Shown in pieces: positions 56,573 through 64,000 of a stretch of DNA of 64,000 bases; position 1 is the first letter of the stretch; every line of letters starts with the position of its first letter. Under the pieces are notes generated by a model that saw only the letters and a program-made list of their open reading frames with translations, made no database searches and was not told where the DNA came from. This DNA comes from Polaribacter filamentus. Lineage in GTDB: Bacteria; Bacteroidota; Bacteroidia; Flavobacteriales; Flavobacteriaceae. Made by a program: the position numbers and the translations under genes. Location of the stretch: assembly GCF_002943715.1 (NCBI RefSeq), contig NZ_MQUA01000013.1:1853001-1917000 (forward strand). The letters are read 5' to 3'.

Positions 56573-57625
56573 ATGAAAAACCCTAAACTGAAACTCTTCT
56601 TTTTGTTATTTCTACTTGGGTTCTCTTCAATTTACAGTCAGTATACAGAGGTTATAAATTCTAATAAACCTGGTTTTTCAGAGAGCCCTTATAGTGTTGG
56701 CACAGGTGTTTATCAATTTGAAAGTAATTTATTTTTAAGAAATACATCTATAGAACCTACGTTTTCCATTCCGCAATCTTTGGGTTTTGATCTGCTTTTT
56801 AGAACTGGTTTTTTAATAGAAAGATTAGAGCTTAATACCCAGATTAGTTATCAAAGAGATAAAGTTGCTTTTAAAAATATTTTCACATCTGATTATTCTT
56901 CTGCAGAGTTTCGTGAATTTACCATAGGAGCCAAATATTTATTTTTTCAGCAAGAATATGATGATAAAAGTAAAGAAGTACGAAGTTGGAAAAAACGAAT
57001 GTCTTTTGATACAAATAGATTAATACCTTCTATTGCCATTTATGTAGGTATAAATACTGATTTTATAAACGACATCTATAAAACAGGAAATATGTCTCCT
57101 AAATTAGGCTTATTATTTCAGCAAAACTTAAGCACTGATTTTAATTTAGTTTCAAATTTTTTCTATGATAAAATCGGAACAAAATTTTTTGAATATTCAT
57201 ACATTATTACAGGAACCTATACCTTAAGCAATCAATGGTCTGCATTTTTTGAAAATCAAACAGTGTTTCAAAAACATCAAAATAACACAAATTTAGGAAC
57301 AGGTTTGGCTTATTTATACAGTAAAGATTTACAAGTAAATACTTCTGCAAGATTTCTTTTGGAAGGAAAAGCACAAGGATTTTATGGTGGTTTAGGAATT
57401 TCTTATCGAATTAATAGGCATCAAGATTCGTATAAAGAAATTAATGAAAGTGGAAATGATTTAGAGGACACACCTATTAAGCGATACAATAAGAAAGAAA
57501 ACGGTTTTTTTAAGAGACTTTTTGGTATTTTTACAAAAAATAATTCCAAAAAACTACTAGAAAGCGAAGAAAAAGGAATAATTAAATCCCTAAGTAATTA
57601 TGATTACCTTAAAACAAGTTACTAA
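56573..57625 (+). CDS. Outer-membrane beta-barrel protein (transporter-like)
   Basis: 350 residues from the ATG at 56573, which gives the signal peptide MKNPKLKLFFLLFLLGFSSIYSQ; an earlier ATG at 56525 would put extra residues before it. The mature part begins YTEVINSNKPGFSESPYSVG and consists of regular amphipathic strands, like the 'MetA-pathway of phenol degradation' type outer-membrane proteins. The C-terminal 60 residues are polar and charged, outside the barrel. Ligand unknown. It overlaps the next gene by 26 bases. Confidence 0.78.
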   Translation: MKNPKLKLFFLLFLLGFSSIYSQYTEVINSNKPGFSESPYSVGTGVYQFESNLFLRNTSIEPTFSIPQSLGFDLLFRTGFLIERLELNTQISYQRDKVAFKNIFTSDYSSAEFREFTIGAKYLFFQQEYDDKSKEVRSWKKRMSFDTNRLIPSIAIYVGINTDFINDIYKTGNMSPKLGLLFQQNLSTDFNLVSNFFYDKIGTKFFEYSYIITGTYTLSNQWSAFFENQTVFQKHQNNTNLGTGLAYLYSKDLQVNTSARFLLEGKAQGFYGGLGISYRINRHQDSYKEINESGNDLEDTPIKRYNKKENGFFKRLFGIFTKNNSKKLLESEEKGIIKSLSNYDYLKTSY

Positions 57626-58721
57626 TAAAATAGAAATGAAACAATTTGTATTGTTTCCGTTCTCGCTGTATAAGAATAATAAATTTTGGGTCCCGCCAAT
57701 TATAAAGGAAGAAGTAGATAATTTTAATCCAAAGAAAAACCCAGTTTTTAAAAGTGCAGATGCTCATTTTTTTTTAGCCTATAGAGACAAAAAAATTGTT
57801 GGAAGAATTGCTGCGATTATCAATTGGTCTGAAGTTAATCAGCAAAATATTAAAAAAATTCGTTTTGGATGGTATGATATGATTGATGACCTTGAGGTGA
57901 GCAAAATTTTACTAGAAAAAGTTCATGAAATTGGTCGACAAAATGATCTTGAATTTATAGAAGGGCCTGTTGGTTTTAATAATTTGGATAAAACAGGCGT
58001 TTTAATTGAAGGTTTTGATCAATTAGGAACCATGATTACTTGGTACAATCATCCTTATTATAAAGATCATTTAGAACAATTAGGTTACGTAAAAGAAAAA
58101 GAATACCTAGAAAATAAGTTTAAATTTCAAAATGTTGATGCCGCTTATTATGATAGAGTAAGTAAAATTTTAAAATCGAGATTTAGGCTAAAAGCACTAG
58201 ACTTTAAAAGAACAAAAGACATTATACCTTTAGTGGATGAAATGTTTGAGGTGTTTGACAAAACCTACTCAAGACTCTCTACTTATGTACCAATTACTCC
58301 TGAACAAGTAACCTATTTTAAGAAAAAATATATTTCTTTCATCAACCCCGAATATATAAAATTCGTGATGGATGAAAACAATAAAATAATTGCTTTCGCC
58401 ATTGTAATGCCTTCTTTTTCAGAGGCTTTACAGAAATCAAAAGGAAAATTATTTCCATTAGGAATTTTAAGAATGCTACAAGCTAAGAGATACGCAAAAG
58501 ACGTAACTTTTTATTTAATTGGTGTACATCCAGATTATCAAAACAAAGGTGTTACTGCTATTATTTTTGATCAATACACCAAAACTTTTACAAAAAAAGG
58601 TATTGTAAATTGTATTAGAACTCCAGAATTAGAAGATAATGAATCAATCAGAAAAATTTGGGCAGATTTTAAACCGATTACGCATAAAAGAAGAAGAACC
58701 TATCGAAAGGATATTGTGTAA
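57600..58721 (+). CDS. GNAT-like acyltransferase-type protein
   Basis: 373 residues. The first ~150 contain FVLFPFSLYKNNKFWVPPI and an IVGRIAAIINW strand, then EFIEGPVGFNN. The second half contains IAFAIVMPSF and LIGVHPDYQNKGVTAIIFDQ, the GNAT acetyl-CoA-binding site (V-x-P-x-x-Q/N-x-x-G). Members of this group in Bacteroidota have no proven substrate. The start codon lies 26 bases inside the end of the upstream outer-membrane gene in another frame. Confidence 0.85.
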   Translation: MITLKQVTNKIEMKQFVLFPFSLYKNNKFWVPPIIKEEVDNFNPKKNPVFKSADAHFFLAYRDKKIVGRIAAIINWSEVNQQNIKKIRFGWYDMIDDLEVSKILLEKVHEIGRQNDLEFIEGPVGFNNLDKTGVLIEGFDQLGTMITWYNHPYYKDHLEQLGYVKEKEYLENKFKFQNVDAAYYDRVSKILKSRFRLKALDFKRTKDIIPLVDEMFEVFDKTYSRLSTYVPITPEQVTYFKKKYISFINPEYIKFVMDENNKIIAFAIVMPSFSEALQKSKGKLFPLGILRMLQAKRYAKDVTFYLIGVHPDYQNKGVTAIIFDQYTKTFTKKGIVNCIRTPELEDNESIRKIWADFKPITHKRRRTYRKDIV

Positions 58722-58729
58722 ATAGTTTT

Positions 58730-58752
58730 CAGTCTCAGTTTTCAGTAACAAT
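58730..58752. repeat. CAGT repeat of 6-7 base period before rsmE
   Basis: CAGT at 58730, 58736 and 58743, in TTTTCAGTCTCAGTTTTCAG. A short relative of the other heptameric repeats. Confidence 0.4.
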
Positions 58753-58796
58753 TTGCAAAATAAAAATTTAGAATTTTAAACATTGAACACCTAAGC

Positions 58797-59504
58797 ATGC
58801 AACTATTTTACAATCCTGAAATCACAAAAAGTACCACACAAATAACTTTTGATAAAGTTGAAAGCAAACATATTGTGCGTGTTTTAAGAAAAAAAGAAAA
58901 TGATATTTTGCATATTACAAACGGATTCGGATTTTTGTTTGAGGCAAAAATTACGATTGCCAGCGATAAAAAATGTTTGGCAGAAATAATTTCTGTTGAA
59001 GAGAAACCAAAACCTTGGCAATACTATCTACATATTGCAATTGCACCTACAAAATTGAATGATAGAACAGAATGGTTTTTAGAAAAAGCAACAGAAATTG
59101 GTATTGATGAAATTACACCAATTTTTTGCAGCAATTCTGAACGCAGAATTATAAAGCTAGATCGTTTTGAAAAAATTATTCAGTCTGCCATGAAACAGTC
59201 TTTAAAGTTTACGCTTCCAAAAATTAATCAACCTGTTAAGTTTACCGATTTTATCAATCAGGATTTTGACGGTACCATTTGTATTGCTCATTGTGAGGAC
59301 CAGCAGAAAAATACACTTAAATCGGTTGTAAATCCATCAGAAAAAACAACTATTTTAATTGGGCCAGAAGGCGATTTTTCATCACAGGAAATTGAAAAAG
59401 CATTAGGTAAAAAATTCATTCCTATTTCTTTAGGTGAAAGTAGATTGCGCACAGAAACTGCAGGTTTAGTTGCGGTACAAAACGTATCTTTTATCAATCA
59501 ATAA
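58797..59504 (+). CDS. rsmE: 16S rRNA (uracil(1498)-N3)-methyltransferase
   Basis: 235 residues. N-terminal PUA-like domain (HIVRVLRKKENDILHITNGFG), then the SPOUT knot with IGPEGDFSSQEI and SLGESRLRTETAGLVAV, the SAM site of RsmE. It methylates U1498 of 16S rRNA in 30S subunits. Followed by DUF4159 after 45 bases. Confidence 0.96.
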   Translation: MQLFYNPEITKSTTQITFDKVESKHIVRVLRKKENDILHITNGFGFLFEAKITIASDKKCLAEIISVEEKPKPWQYYLHIAIAPTKLNDRTEWFLEKATEIGIDEITPIFCSNSERRIIKLDRFEKIIQSAMKQSLKFTLPKINQPVKFTDFINQDFDGTICIAHCEDQQKNTLKSVVNPSEKTTILIGPEGDFSSQEIEKALGKKFIPISLGESRLRTETAGLVAVQNVSFINQ

Positions 59505-59549
59505 AATCATTTTTTACTATCTTGCCTCAAATTCATTTCTATCGTATTT

Positions 59550-60191
59550 ATGAAGCAACTATTAATCCTATTTACATTTTCAACCTTTCTATCAATAAAC
59601 GCCCAAGATGTTGCCATTTTAAAATACAATGGTGGTGGAGATTGGTATGCGAATCCTACAGCAATTCCTAATTTAATTGCCTTTGCAAATGCAACTATAA
59701 AAACCACTATTTCTAAAAATCCACAAACGATTAACGCAGAAAGCGAAGATATTTTTAACTTTCCGATGTTGTTTATGACGGGACATGGAAATGTTCTATT
59801 TTCTGATGAAGAAGCAACAAACCTAAAAAACTATTTAATTTCAGGCGGATTTTTGCATATTTCTGATAATTATGGTTTAGATAAATTTATTAGACCAGCA
59901 CTTAAAAAAATGTTTCCAGAATTAGAATTACAAGAAATACCGAGCAATCACCCTATTTATAATCAGACTTTTAAATTCCCTAACGGAATACCTAAAATTC
60001 ATGAACATGATAAAAAAGCAGCGCAAGGTTTTGGACTTTTTTACGAAGGACGCTTAATCGTTTTTTACGATTATGAAACCGATTTAAGTGATGGTTGGGA
60101 AGATGTAATTATACACAACAATCCTAAAGAAGTGCGAGAAAAAGCCTTAAAAATGGGTTCTAATATTATTGAATATGCGTTTACAAATTGA
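59550..60191 (+). CDS. DUF4159 domain protein, secreted
   Basis: 213 residues. Signal peptide MKQLLILFTFSTFLSINAQ. The DUF4159 body is recognised by VAILKYNGGGDWYANPTAIPNL, FMTGHGNVLFSDEEATNLKNY and GGFLHISDNYGLDKFIRPAL. Members occur in most Bacteroidota; function unknown. The DUF4159 fold is often compared with class I glutamine amidotransferase-like domains, but no catalytic triad is claimed here. Confidence 0.9.
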   Translation: MKQLLILFTFSTFLSINAQDVAILKYNGGGDWYANPTAIPNLIAFANATIKTTISKNPQTINAESEDIFNFPMLFMTGHGNVLFSDEEATNLKNYLISGGFLHISDNYGLDKFIRPALKKMFPELELQEIPSNHPIYNQTFKFPNGIPKIHEHDKKAAQGFGLFYEGRLIVFYDYETDLSDGWEDVIIHNNPKEVREKALKMGSNIIEYAFTN

Positions 60192-60239
60192 GTTTTGATA
60201 TAGTTGAAAAGAGATGATTTTTGAAGTAAATTGAATTTG

Positions 60240-60281
60240 AGACGAGAGACGAGAGACGAAAGACGAGAGACGAGAGAAGAG
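60240..60281. repeat. Tandem array of the heptamer GAGACGA, 6 copies
   Basis: GAGACGA, GAGACGA, GAGACGA, AAGACGA, GAGACGA, GAGAAGA in direct register, between DUF4159 and the BASS transporter gene. No spacers, so not a CRISPR. Confidence 0.9.
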
Positions 60282-60386
60282 AACAAACTTAATATTTGAA
60301 ATTTTGAAGATAAATTGACTTAAGTCTAAAATTAAAAGGATAAAAACGGCAATAAATTTTGAACTTAAAATCCTGAACCTATAAGC

Positions 60387-61295
60387 ATGCAAAACAATAT
60401 AAACATTGATGACATTAAAATAAACTTTGATACAGAAGGTTTGTGGGTTCTAAATATCGCTATTGCCATCATTATGTTTGGTGTGGCTCTAGGCATTACA
60501 ATTGATGATTTTAAACTGCTGCTAAAAAATCCGAAAACACTTTTTGTAGGCGTTTTATCGCAATTTATTTTGCTACCCGCTTTTACTTTTCTAGCAATCC
60601 TACTTATAGAACCTCACCCAAGTTTTGCTTTAGGAATGATGATGATCGCCGCCTGTCCGGGAGGAAATGTGTCAAATTTCTTTAGTAATATGGCTGGAGG
60701 AAATGCAGCACTTTCTGTGAGCTTAACTGCTTTTGCAACACTAATTTGTATTTTTATGACGCCTCTTAATTTGCAGTTTTGGGGAAGTTTATATGAACCA
60801 ACAAACGAAATTTTAAAAACGGTTTCTTTAAATCCGTTTGATTTATTTAAACTGGTTTCCTTAATTTTAGGAATTCCGTTAATAGCAGGTATGTTAATCA
60901 AACATTATCATACAGAAATGGCTATTAAGATAGAAAAATTGCTGAAACCAATTTCTATGACGGTTTTTATAGTCTTAATTTTTGTGGCATTTTCACAAAA
61001 TTTAGAGGTGTTTGTAAATCATATTCACAATGTTTTATTTTTAGTTATTTTTCATAATATTTTTGCATTTATTCTTGGGTATTTCACGGCTAAAAGCTTT
61101 GGATTAAACAAACAAGATTGCAAAACAATTTCTATGGAAACAGGAATACAAAATGGTGGTTTAGGGTTACTCTTAATTTTTGGTTTTTTTGATGGATTAG
61201 GAGGAATGGCTTTATTAGCAGCCTTTTGGGGTATTTGGGATGTTTTTTCTGGAATGGCTTTGGCTACTTTTTGGGGACGAAAAACGAAATCATAA
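60387..61295 (+). CDS. Bile acid:sodium symporter family protein (BASS/SBF)
   Basis: 302 residues with about nine to ten transmembrane helices. Characteristic segments are ITIDDFKLLLKNPKTLFVG near the N-terminus, the crossover region GMMMIAACPGGNVSNFFSNM, and ISMETGIQNGGLGLLLI. It should take up an organic anion or small acid with Na+; the natural substrate in marine bacteria is unknown. It overlaps the next start codon by one base. Confidence 0.93.
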   Translation: MQNNINIDDIKINFDTEGLWVLNIAIAIIMFGVALGITIDDFKLLLKNPKTLFVGVLSQFILLPAFTFLAILLIEPHPSFALGMMMIAACPGGNVSNFFSNMAGGNAALSVSLTAFATLICIFMTPLNLQFWGSLYEPTNEILKTVSLNPFDLFKLVSLILGIPLIAGMLIKHYHTEMAIKIEKLLKPISMTVFIVLIFVAFSQNLEVFVNHIHNVLFLVIFHNIFAFILGYFTAKSFGLNKQDCKTISMETGIQNGGLGLLLIFGFFDGLGGMALLAAFWGIWDVFSGMALATFWGRKTKS

Positions 61296-62392
61296 TGGAT
61301 ATGTTACAAAAAATTTGGTACAACTTATTTAGACTTTTAGTAAAAATAGGATTGTATTTTTACAGCAAAAAGATACGCGTTTCTGGCGCTAAAAATATCC
61401 CTAAAAAAGGAGCCGTTTTGTTTTGTGCTAATCATCCAGATGGTTTAATAGATCCCTTAATGATTACCACAAATTGTCCGCGAGAAAGTTATTATTTAGT
61501 AAGAGCTGCAGCCTTTAACAATCCTTTAGTGAAGAGATTTTTGGGAAGCTTAAACCTAATGCCAATTTACCGAATGAAAGACGGTGTTAGTGAAGTTGGA
61601 AAAAATAAAGAAATTTTTGAAAACTGTTTTGAACTTTTTAAAAAAGGAGAAACCTTGCTAATCTATCCAGAAGCGAGTCACAATAGAAAACGAACAATTA
61701 GACCGCTGAGCAAGGGTTTCACTAGAATTGTTTTTGGTGCTTTAGAAAAATATTCCGATTTAAAAATTACTATTATTCCAGTTGGATTAACCTACCAAAA
61801 TGCCTCTTTTTATCCTTCTAAAGTTGCTGTAAATTATGGAAAACCAATTGCTGTTGATACGTTTTACAACATCAATGAACTCAATATTTCCATTAATAAT
61901 TTAAAAGAAGAAGTTAGTAATCAGTTAAAAAATCTGAGTGTTCATATTGCTGATGATGAAAATTACAATGCAATTTTATCGAAGTTAAACAATTTAAATG
62001 TCGATTTTACGAATGTCGATTTGGTAAACCAAATGATTAAAGAAAACAACTTTACTGCCAAAAATAGAAGAAAAACTAACTTTTTAAAAACTTTATATTA
62101 CATCATCCTTTTAAACAGTTTCTTCCCCATGTTAATTTGGATAAAAATTGCTAAAAAAATTGACGAAGTTGAATTTGTAGATACGTTTAGATTTGCAATA
62201 AACGTGCTTACTTTTCCTATTTTTTATGGTTTACAAACTTGGATTCTTAGTTTCTTTTTCGATTGGAAAATTGCATTTTCTTATTTAATAATTTCTCTTT
62301 TATTAATTTTAATCTATTCAAAGTTTTCGCCAACAAATACTGAAAATGAGGAGTATTTAAAAAAGCTTGCAAAGAGACTTAGCCCTGATTGA
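61295..62392 (+). CDS. PlsC-type lysophospholipid acyltransferase
   Basis: 365 residues from ATG 61295, which overlaps the BASS stop by one base; an upstream in-frame ATG inside that gene (61226) is unlikely. The N-terminal part is a PlsC domain: CANHPDGLIDPLMI (NHPxGxxD block) and YPEASHNRKRTIRPLSKGF. The C-terminal ~80 residues contain about three transmembrane helices, after a linker without known motif. It acylates a glycerophosphate-type substrate at the inner membrane. Translational coupling to a bile-acid-type carrier is of interest. Confidence 0.92.
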   Translation: MDMLQKIWYNLFRLLVKIGLYFYSKKIRVSGAKNIPKKGAVLFCANHPDGLIDPLMITTNCPRESYYLVRAAAFNNPLVKRFLGSLNLMPIYRMKDGVSEVGKNKEIFENCFELFKKGETLLIYPEASHNRKRTIRPLSKGFTRIVFGALEKYSDLKITIIPVGLTYQNASFYPSKVAVNYGKPIAVDTFYNINELNISINNLKEEVSNQLKNLSVHIADDENYNAILSKLNNLNVDFTNVDLVNQMIKENNFTAKNRRKTNFLKTLYYIILLNSFFPMLIWIKIAKKIDEVEFVDTFRFAINVLTFPIFYGLQTWILSFFFDWKIAFSYLIISLLLILIYSKFSPTNTENEEYLKKLAKRLSPD

Positions 62393-62408
62393 ACGGTCTG
62401 TTTGAGCT

Positions 62409-62439
62409 CTTTTTTATTCCCTTTTTGGAATAAAAAAAG
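62409..62439. terminator. Hairpin between the convergent PlsC and serine hydrolase genes
   Basis: CTTTTTTATTCC (62409-62420) pairs with GGAATAAAAAAAG (62427-62439) around a 6-base loop, with one unpaired A. A/T-rich on both sides, so it could end transcription both ways. Confidence 0.6.
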
Positions 62440-62465
62440 CGAGTAGTGAAAGCAGGAAATAGCTT

Positions 62466-64000
62466 CTAATTTATAATTGCGTCTTGAATTGTTTGTTGAA
62501 TCTTTGTACGAACATTGCTTGTTATCAAACCAATATTACTTGCATGCGGATACACTCTGTTTGACAGAAAAACATATACAATTCCGCTTTTAGGATCTGC
62601 CCAAGTATATGTGCCAGTAAACCCAGAATGCCCAAAACTTTCATCAGAAACACAACCGCAAGTTGCTTTTACGCTTGGGTTTAATTCTGGCTTATCGAAA
62701 CCTAAACCTCTTCTTACTTTTTGATTAGCGTAATAACGGTGATTAAACTTATTTACAGTTTCTTCTTTTAAATAACGTCGACCTCCATAAAACCCTTTTT
62801 GTAGATACATTTGCATAACTTTTGCAACATCGTTTGCATTCGCAAATAATCCTGCGTGACCGCCAACTCCGCCCAACATTGCAGCGCCCATATCATGCAC
62901 ATAACCGTGCACTAACTGATTTCTATAATAATCGTCTATTTCTGTTGGTACAATTTCTGATTTATTAAACTTTTCAAGCGGTAAATAAGTCATTCTATCT
63001 GCACCTAAAGACTTGTAAAACTCTTCATCAACCAATTTATTTAAAGGTTTATGATATGCTGTTTCTAACGCTTCCTTAAAAATATAATATCCTAAATCGC
63101 TATATTTATAACCTTTGATATCTAATTGATCTGCATCTTTAATGTGCTTGTAAATGCTATCTTTATAAGATTTATTGATGTATAAATTATCTGCAACTTT
63201 TACATCGAAAACAGTAGATTCTTTATCTCTATAAAATATTGGTAAATTTTTATGTGTAGAACTATCTTGCGTGTCTTTATAAAAAGGAATCCATGCTTTT
63301 AGTTTACCATAATGTGAAAGAATTTCCATTACAGAAACGGATGATTTGTTAGAGTTGTCAAAACTTGGCAAAATATCTTTTACGCTCGCTGATAGTGCTA
63401 TTACTTTCTCTTCTTCCGCCTTCATCATTAAAGGCAAGGAAGCTAAAATTTTGGTCAATGAAGCCAAATCATACACATCAGAATTTTTGACTTTGAGTGA
63501 TTTTTTATCCGTGTGATGTCCGTAGCTTTTTTGAAAAACAATTTTACCGTTTCTTGCAACTAAAACTTGGAATCCTGGCGCCATTTTATCTTTTAAAATA
63601 GTATCTGCGAATCGGTCTATCTGTGCTAATTTTTTTGATGATAAATTTGCTTCTTCAGGAATCGTATATTCAAATCTACCTAAACTATACGTCTGTGCAC
63701 CGAACCCCACTTTAAATTCTTCTCCTATTGAAACTGGTAATTTTCCTTTGGCTTCAAATGCTCCAAAAATTAGTTGTGCAGACAATTCTTGCGCTATTTT
63801 ACTATTCTGATAAGAAACAATTACACCTTCTATATTGGTAAATGTTTTTAATTGTAATAAACTATAAGGACTTGTAAAAACATCTAAAATAACATTCTTT
63901 TGACGTGCAATTTCTTGCAACCAAACCAACTCTTTTTCTTTAAACTTATAACTTTTCCAAGGATGTAAATTGGATTTATGAAACCCTATAATTACCTGTG
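62466..64000 (-). CDS. GH3 C-terminal part plus beta-lactamase-type serine hydrolase domain, cut by the right edge
   Basis: The frame is open through the right edge, so the N-terminus is missing; the visible part is about 510 residues. The first ~100 visible residues (LHPWKSYKFKEKELVWLQEI ... IAQELSAQLIFGAFEAKGKLPVSIG) are the C-terminal sandwich of a GH3 beta-N-acetylglucosaminidase-type enzyme. Then comes a class C beta-lactamase/penicillin-binding fold: SxxK as SLTK near 63450, Y-S-D near 63100 and HSG near 62625. Bacteroidota have a known NagZ-type/serine hydrolase fusion in this layout, so peptidoglycan or glycan turnover is likely. The upstream N-acetylglucosaminidase catalytic half is off the window. 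Confidence 0.88.
   Translation of the reverse strand, partial: QVIIGFHKSNLHPWKSYKFKEKELVWLQEIARQKNVILDVFTSPYSLLQLKTFTNIEGVIVSYQNSKIAQELSAQLIFGAFEAKGKLPVSIGEEFKVGFGAQTYSLGRFEYTIPEEANLSSKKLAQIDRFADTILKDKMAPGFQVLVARNGKIVFQKSYGHHTDKKSLKVKNSDVYDLASLTKILASLPLMMKAEEEKVIALSASVKDILPSFDNSNKSSVSVMEILSHYGKLKAWIPFYKDTQDSSTHKNLPIFYRDKESTVFDVKVADNLYINKSYKDSIYKHIKDADQLDIKGYKYSDLGYYIFKEALETAYHKPLNKLVDEEFYKSLGADRMTYLPLEKFNKSEIVPTEIDDYYRNQLVHGYVHDMGAAMLGGVGGHAGLFANANDVAKVMQMYLQKGFYGGRRYLKEETVNKFNHRYYANQKVRRGLGFDKPELNPSVKATCGCVSDESFGHSGFTGTYTWADPKSGIVYVFLSNRVYPHASNIGLITSNVRTKIQQTIQDAIIN

Noticed and set aside
60240..60281. Possible CRISPR or coding repeat
   Set aside because: Contiguous 7-base units, no spacers, and it lies between two well-defined genes.
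61226..61294. Extended N-terminus for the PlsC gene
   Set aside because: It would overlap the BASS gene by 70 bases and add residues not seen in the family; the ATG at 61295 fits better.

Overview
The window looks like a stretch of core chromosome from a marine member of the Flavobacteriaceae (Bacteroidota), most like Polaribacter or a close relative. The support is low GC, Bacteroidota-type -7 promoter boxes of the form TAnnTTTG(CA), almost no Shine-Dalgarno sequences, and a gene content of DUF3467, DUF2851, DUF4159, DUF4834, DUF5683, DUF6122, WbqC and a parA-parB-DUF5683-dapB-lepB string. The genus is an inference; there is no rRNA gene in the window to test it.

Layout. 1-3.7 kb: an accessory patch with a secreted alpha/beta hydrolase (cut by the left edge), a lipoprotein gene just upstream of it, and a divergent, frame-broken AraC-type regulator. 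3.7-18.9 kb (all minus strand): the information-processing block. Read in the direction of transcription it runs rpsU; xerC-hpf; tRNA-Thr, -Tyr, -Gly, -Thr; tuf; tRNA-Trp; secE; nusG; rplK; rplA; rplJ; rplL; rpoB; rpoC; DUF3467. 19.2-27.1 kb (minus): acyl-CoA dehydrogenase, a helix-hairpin-helix protein, two tandem AGCS amino-acid:cation symporters, an RmlD-like reductase, a K+ channel with RCK domains and a PspC protein. 27.2-37.1 kb (mostly plus): uvrA, a broken secreted-protein gene, a LOG-family protein, an M1-peptidase-like protein without zinc ligands joined to a probable outer-membrane barrel, and a fused E1 alpha/beta 2-oxoacid dehydrogenase. 37.1-43.7 kb: a decayed small ORF, a 22-bp perfect inverted repeat, a secreted zinc metalloprotease, DUF2851, a nitroreductase and a PepD-type dipeptidase. 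43.9-49.7 kb (plus): chromosome partitioning, lysine/peptidoglycan precursor synthesis, signal peptidase, WbqC and DUF6122. 49.7-56.4 kb (minus): a surface-glycan operon (YfhO-like, two glycosyltransferases, flippase) and DUF4834. 56.5-62.4 kb (plus): an outer-membrane protein, an acetyltransferase-like protein, rsmE, DUF4159, a BASS transporter and a PlsC acyltransferase. The right edge cuts a GH3/beta-lactamase-type serine hydrolase fusion.

Most genes are ordinary housekeeping genes. Three patterns stand out. First, seven separate single-base losses, all in A or T homopolymers, break five genes, including the core gene parB; this points to homopolymer under-calling in the assembly or to unusually frequent slippage. 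Second, degenerate repeats with a 7-bp period lie in at least six intergenic gaps, including the rpoB-rpoC gap and the base just upstream of the xerC start. Third, a 15-bp core promoter sequence is shared exactly by the tRNA/tuf operon and rpsU. I saw no CRISPR array, no insertion sequence with a transposase, no prophage and no recognisable defence system.
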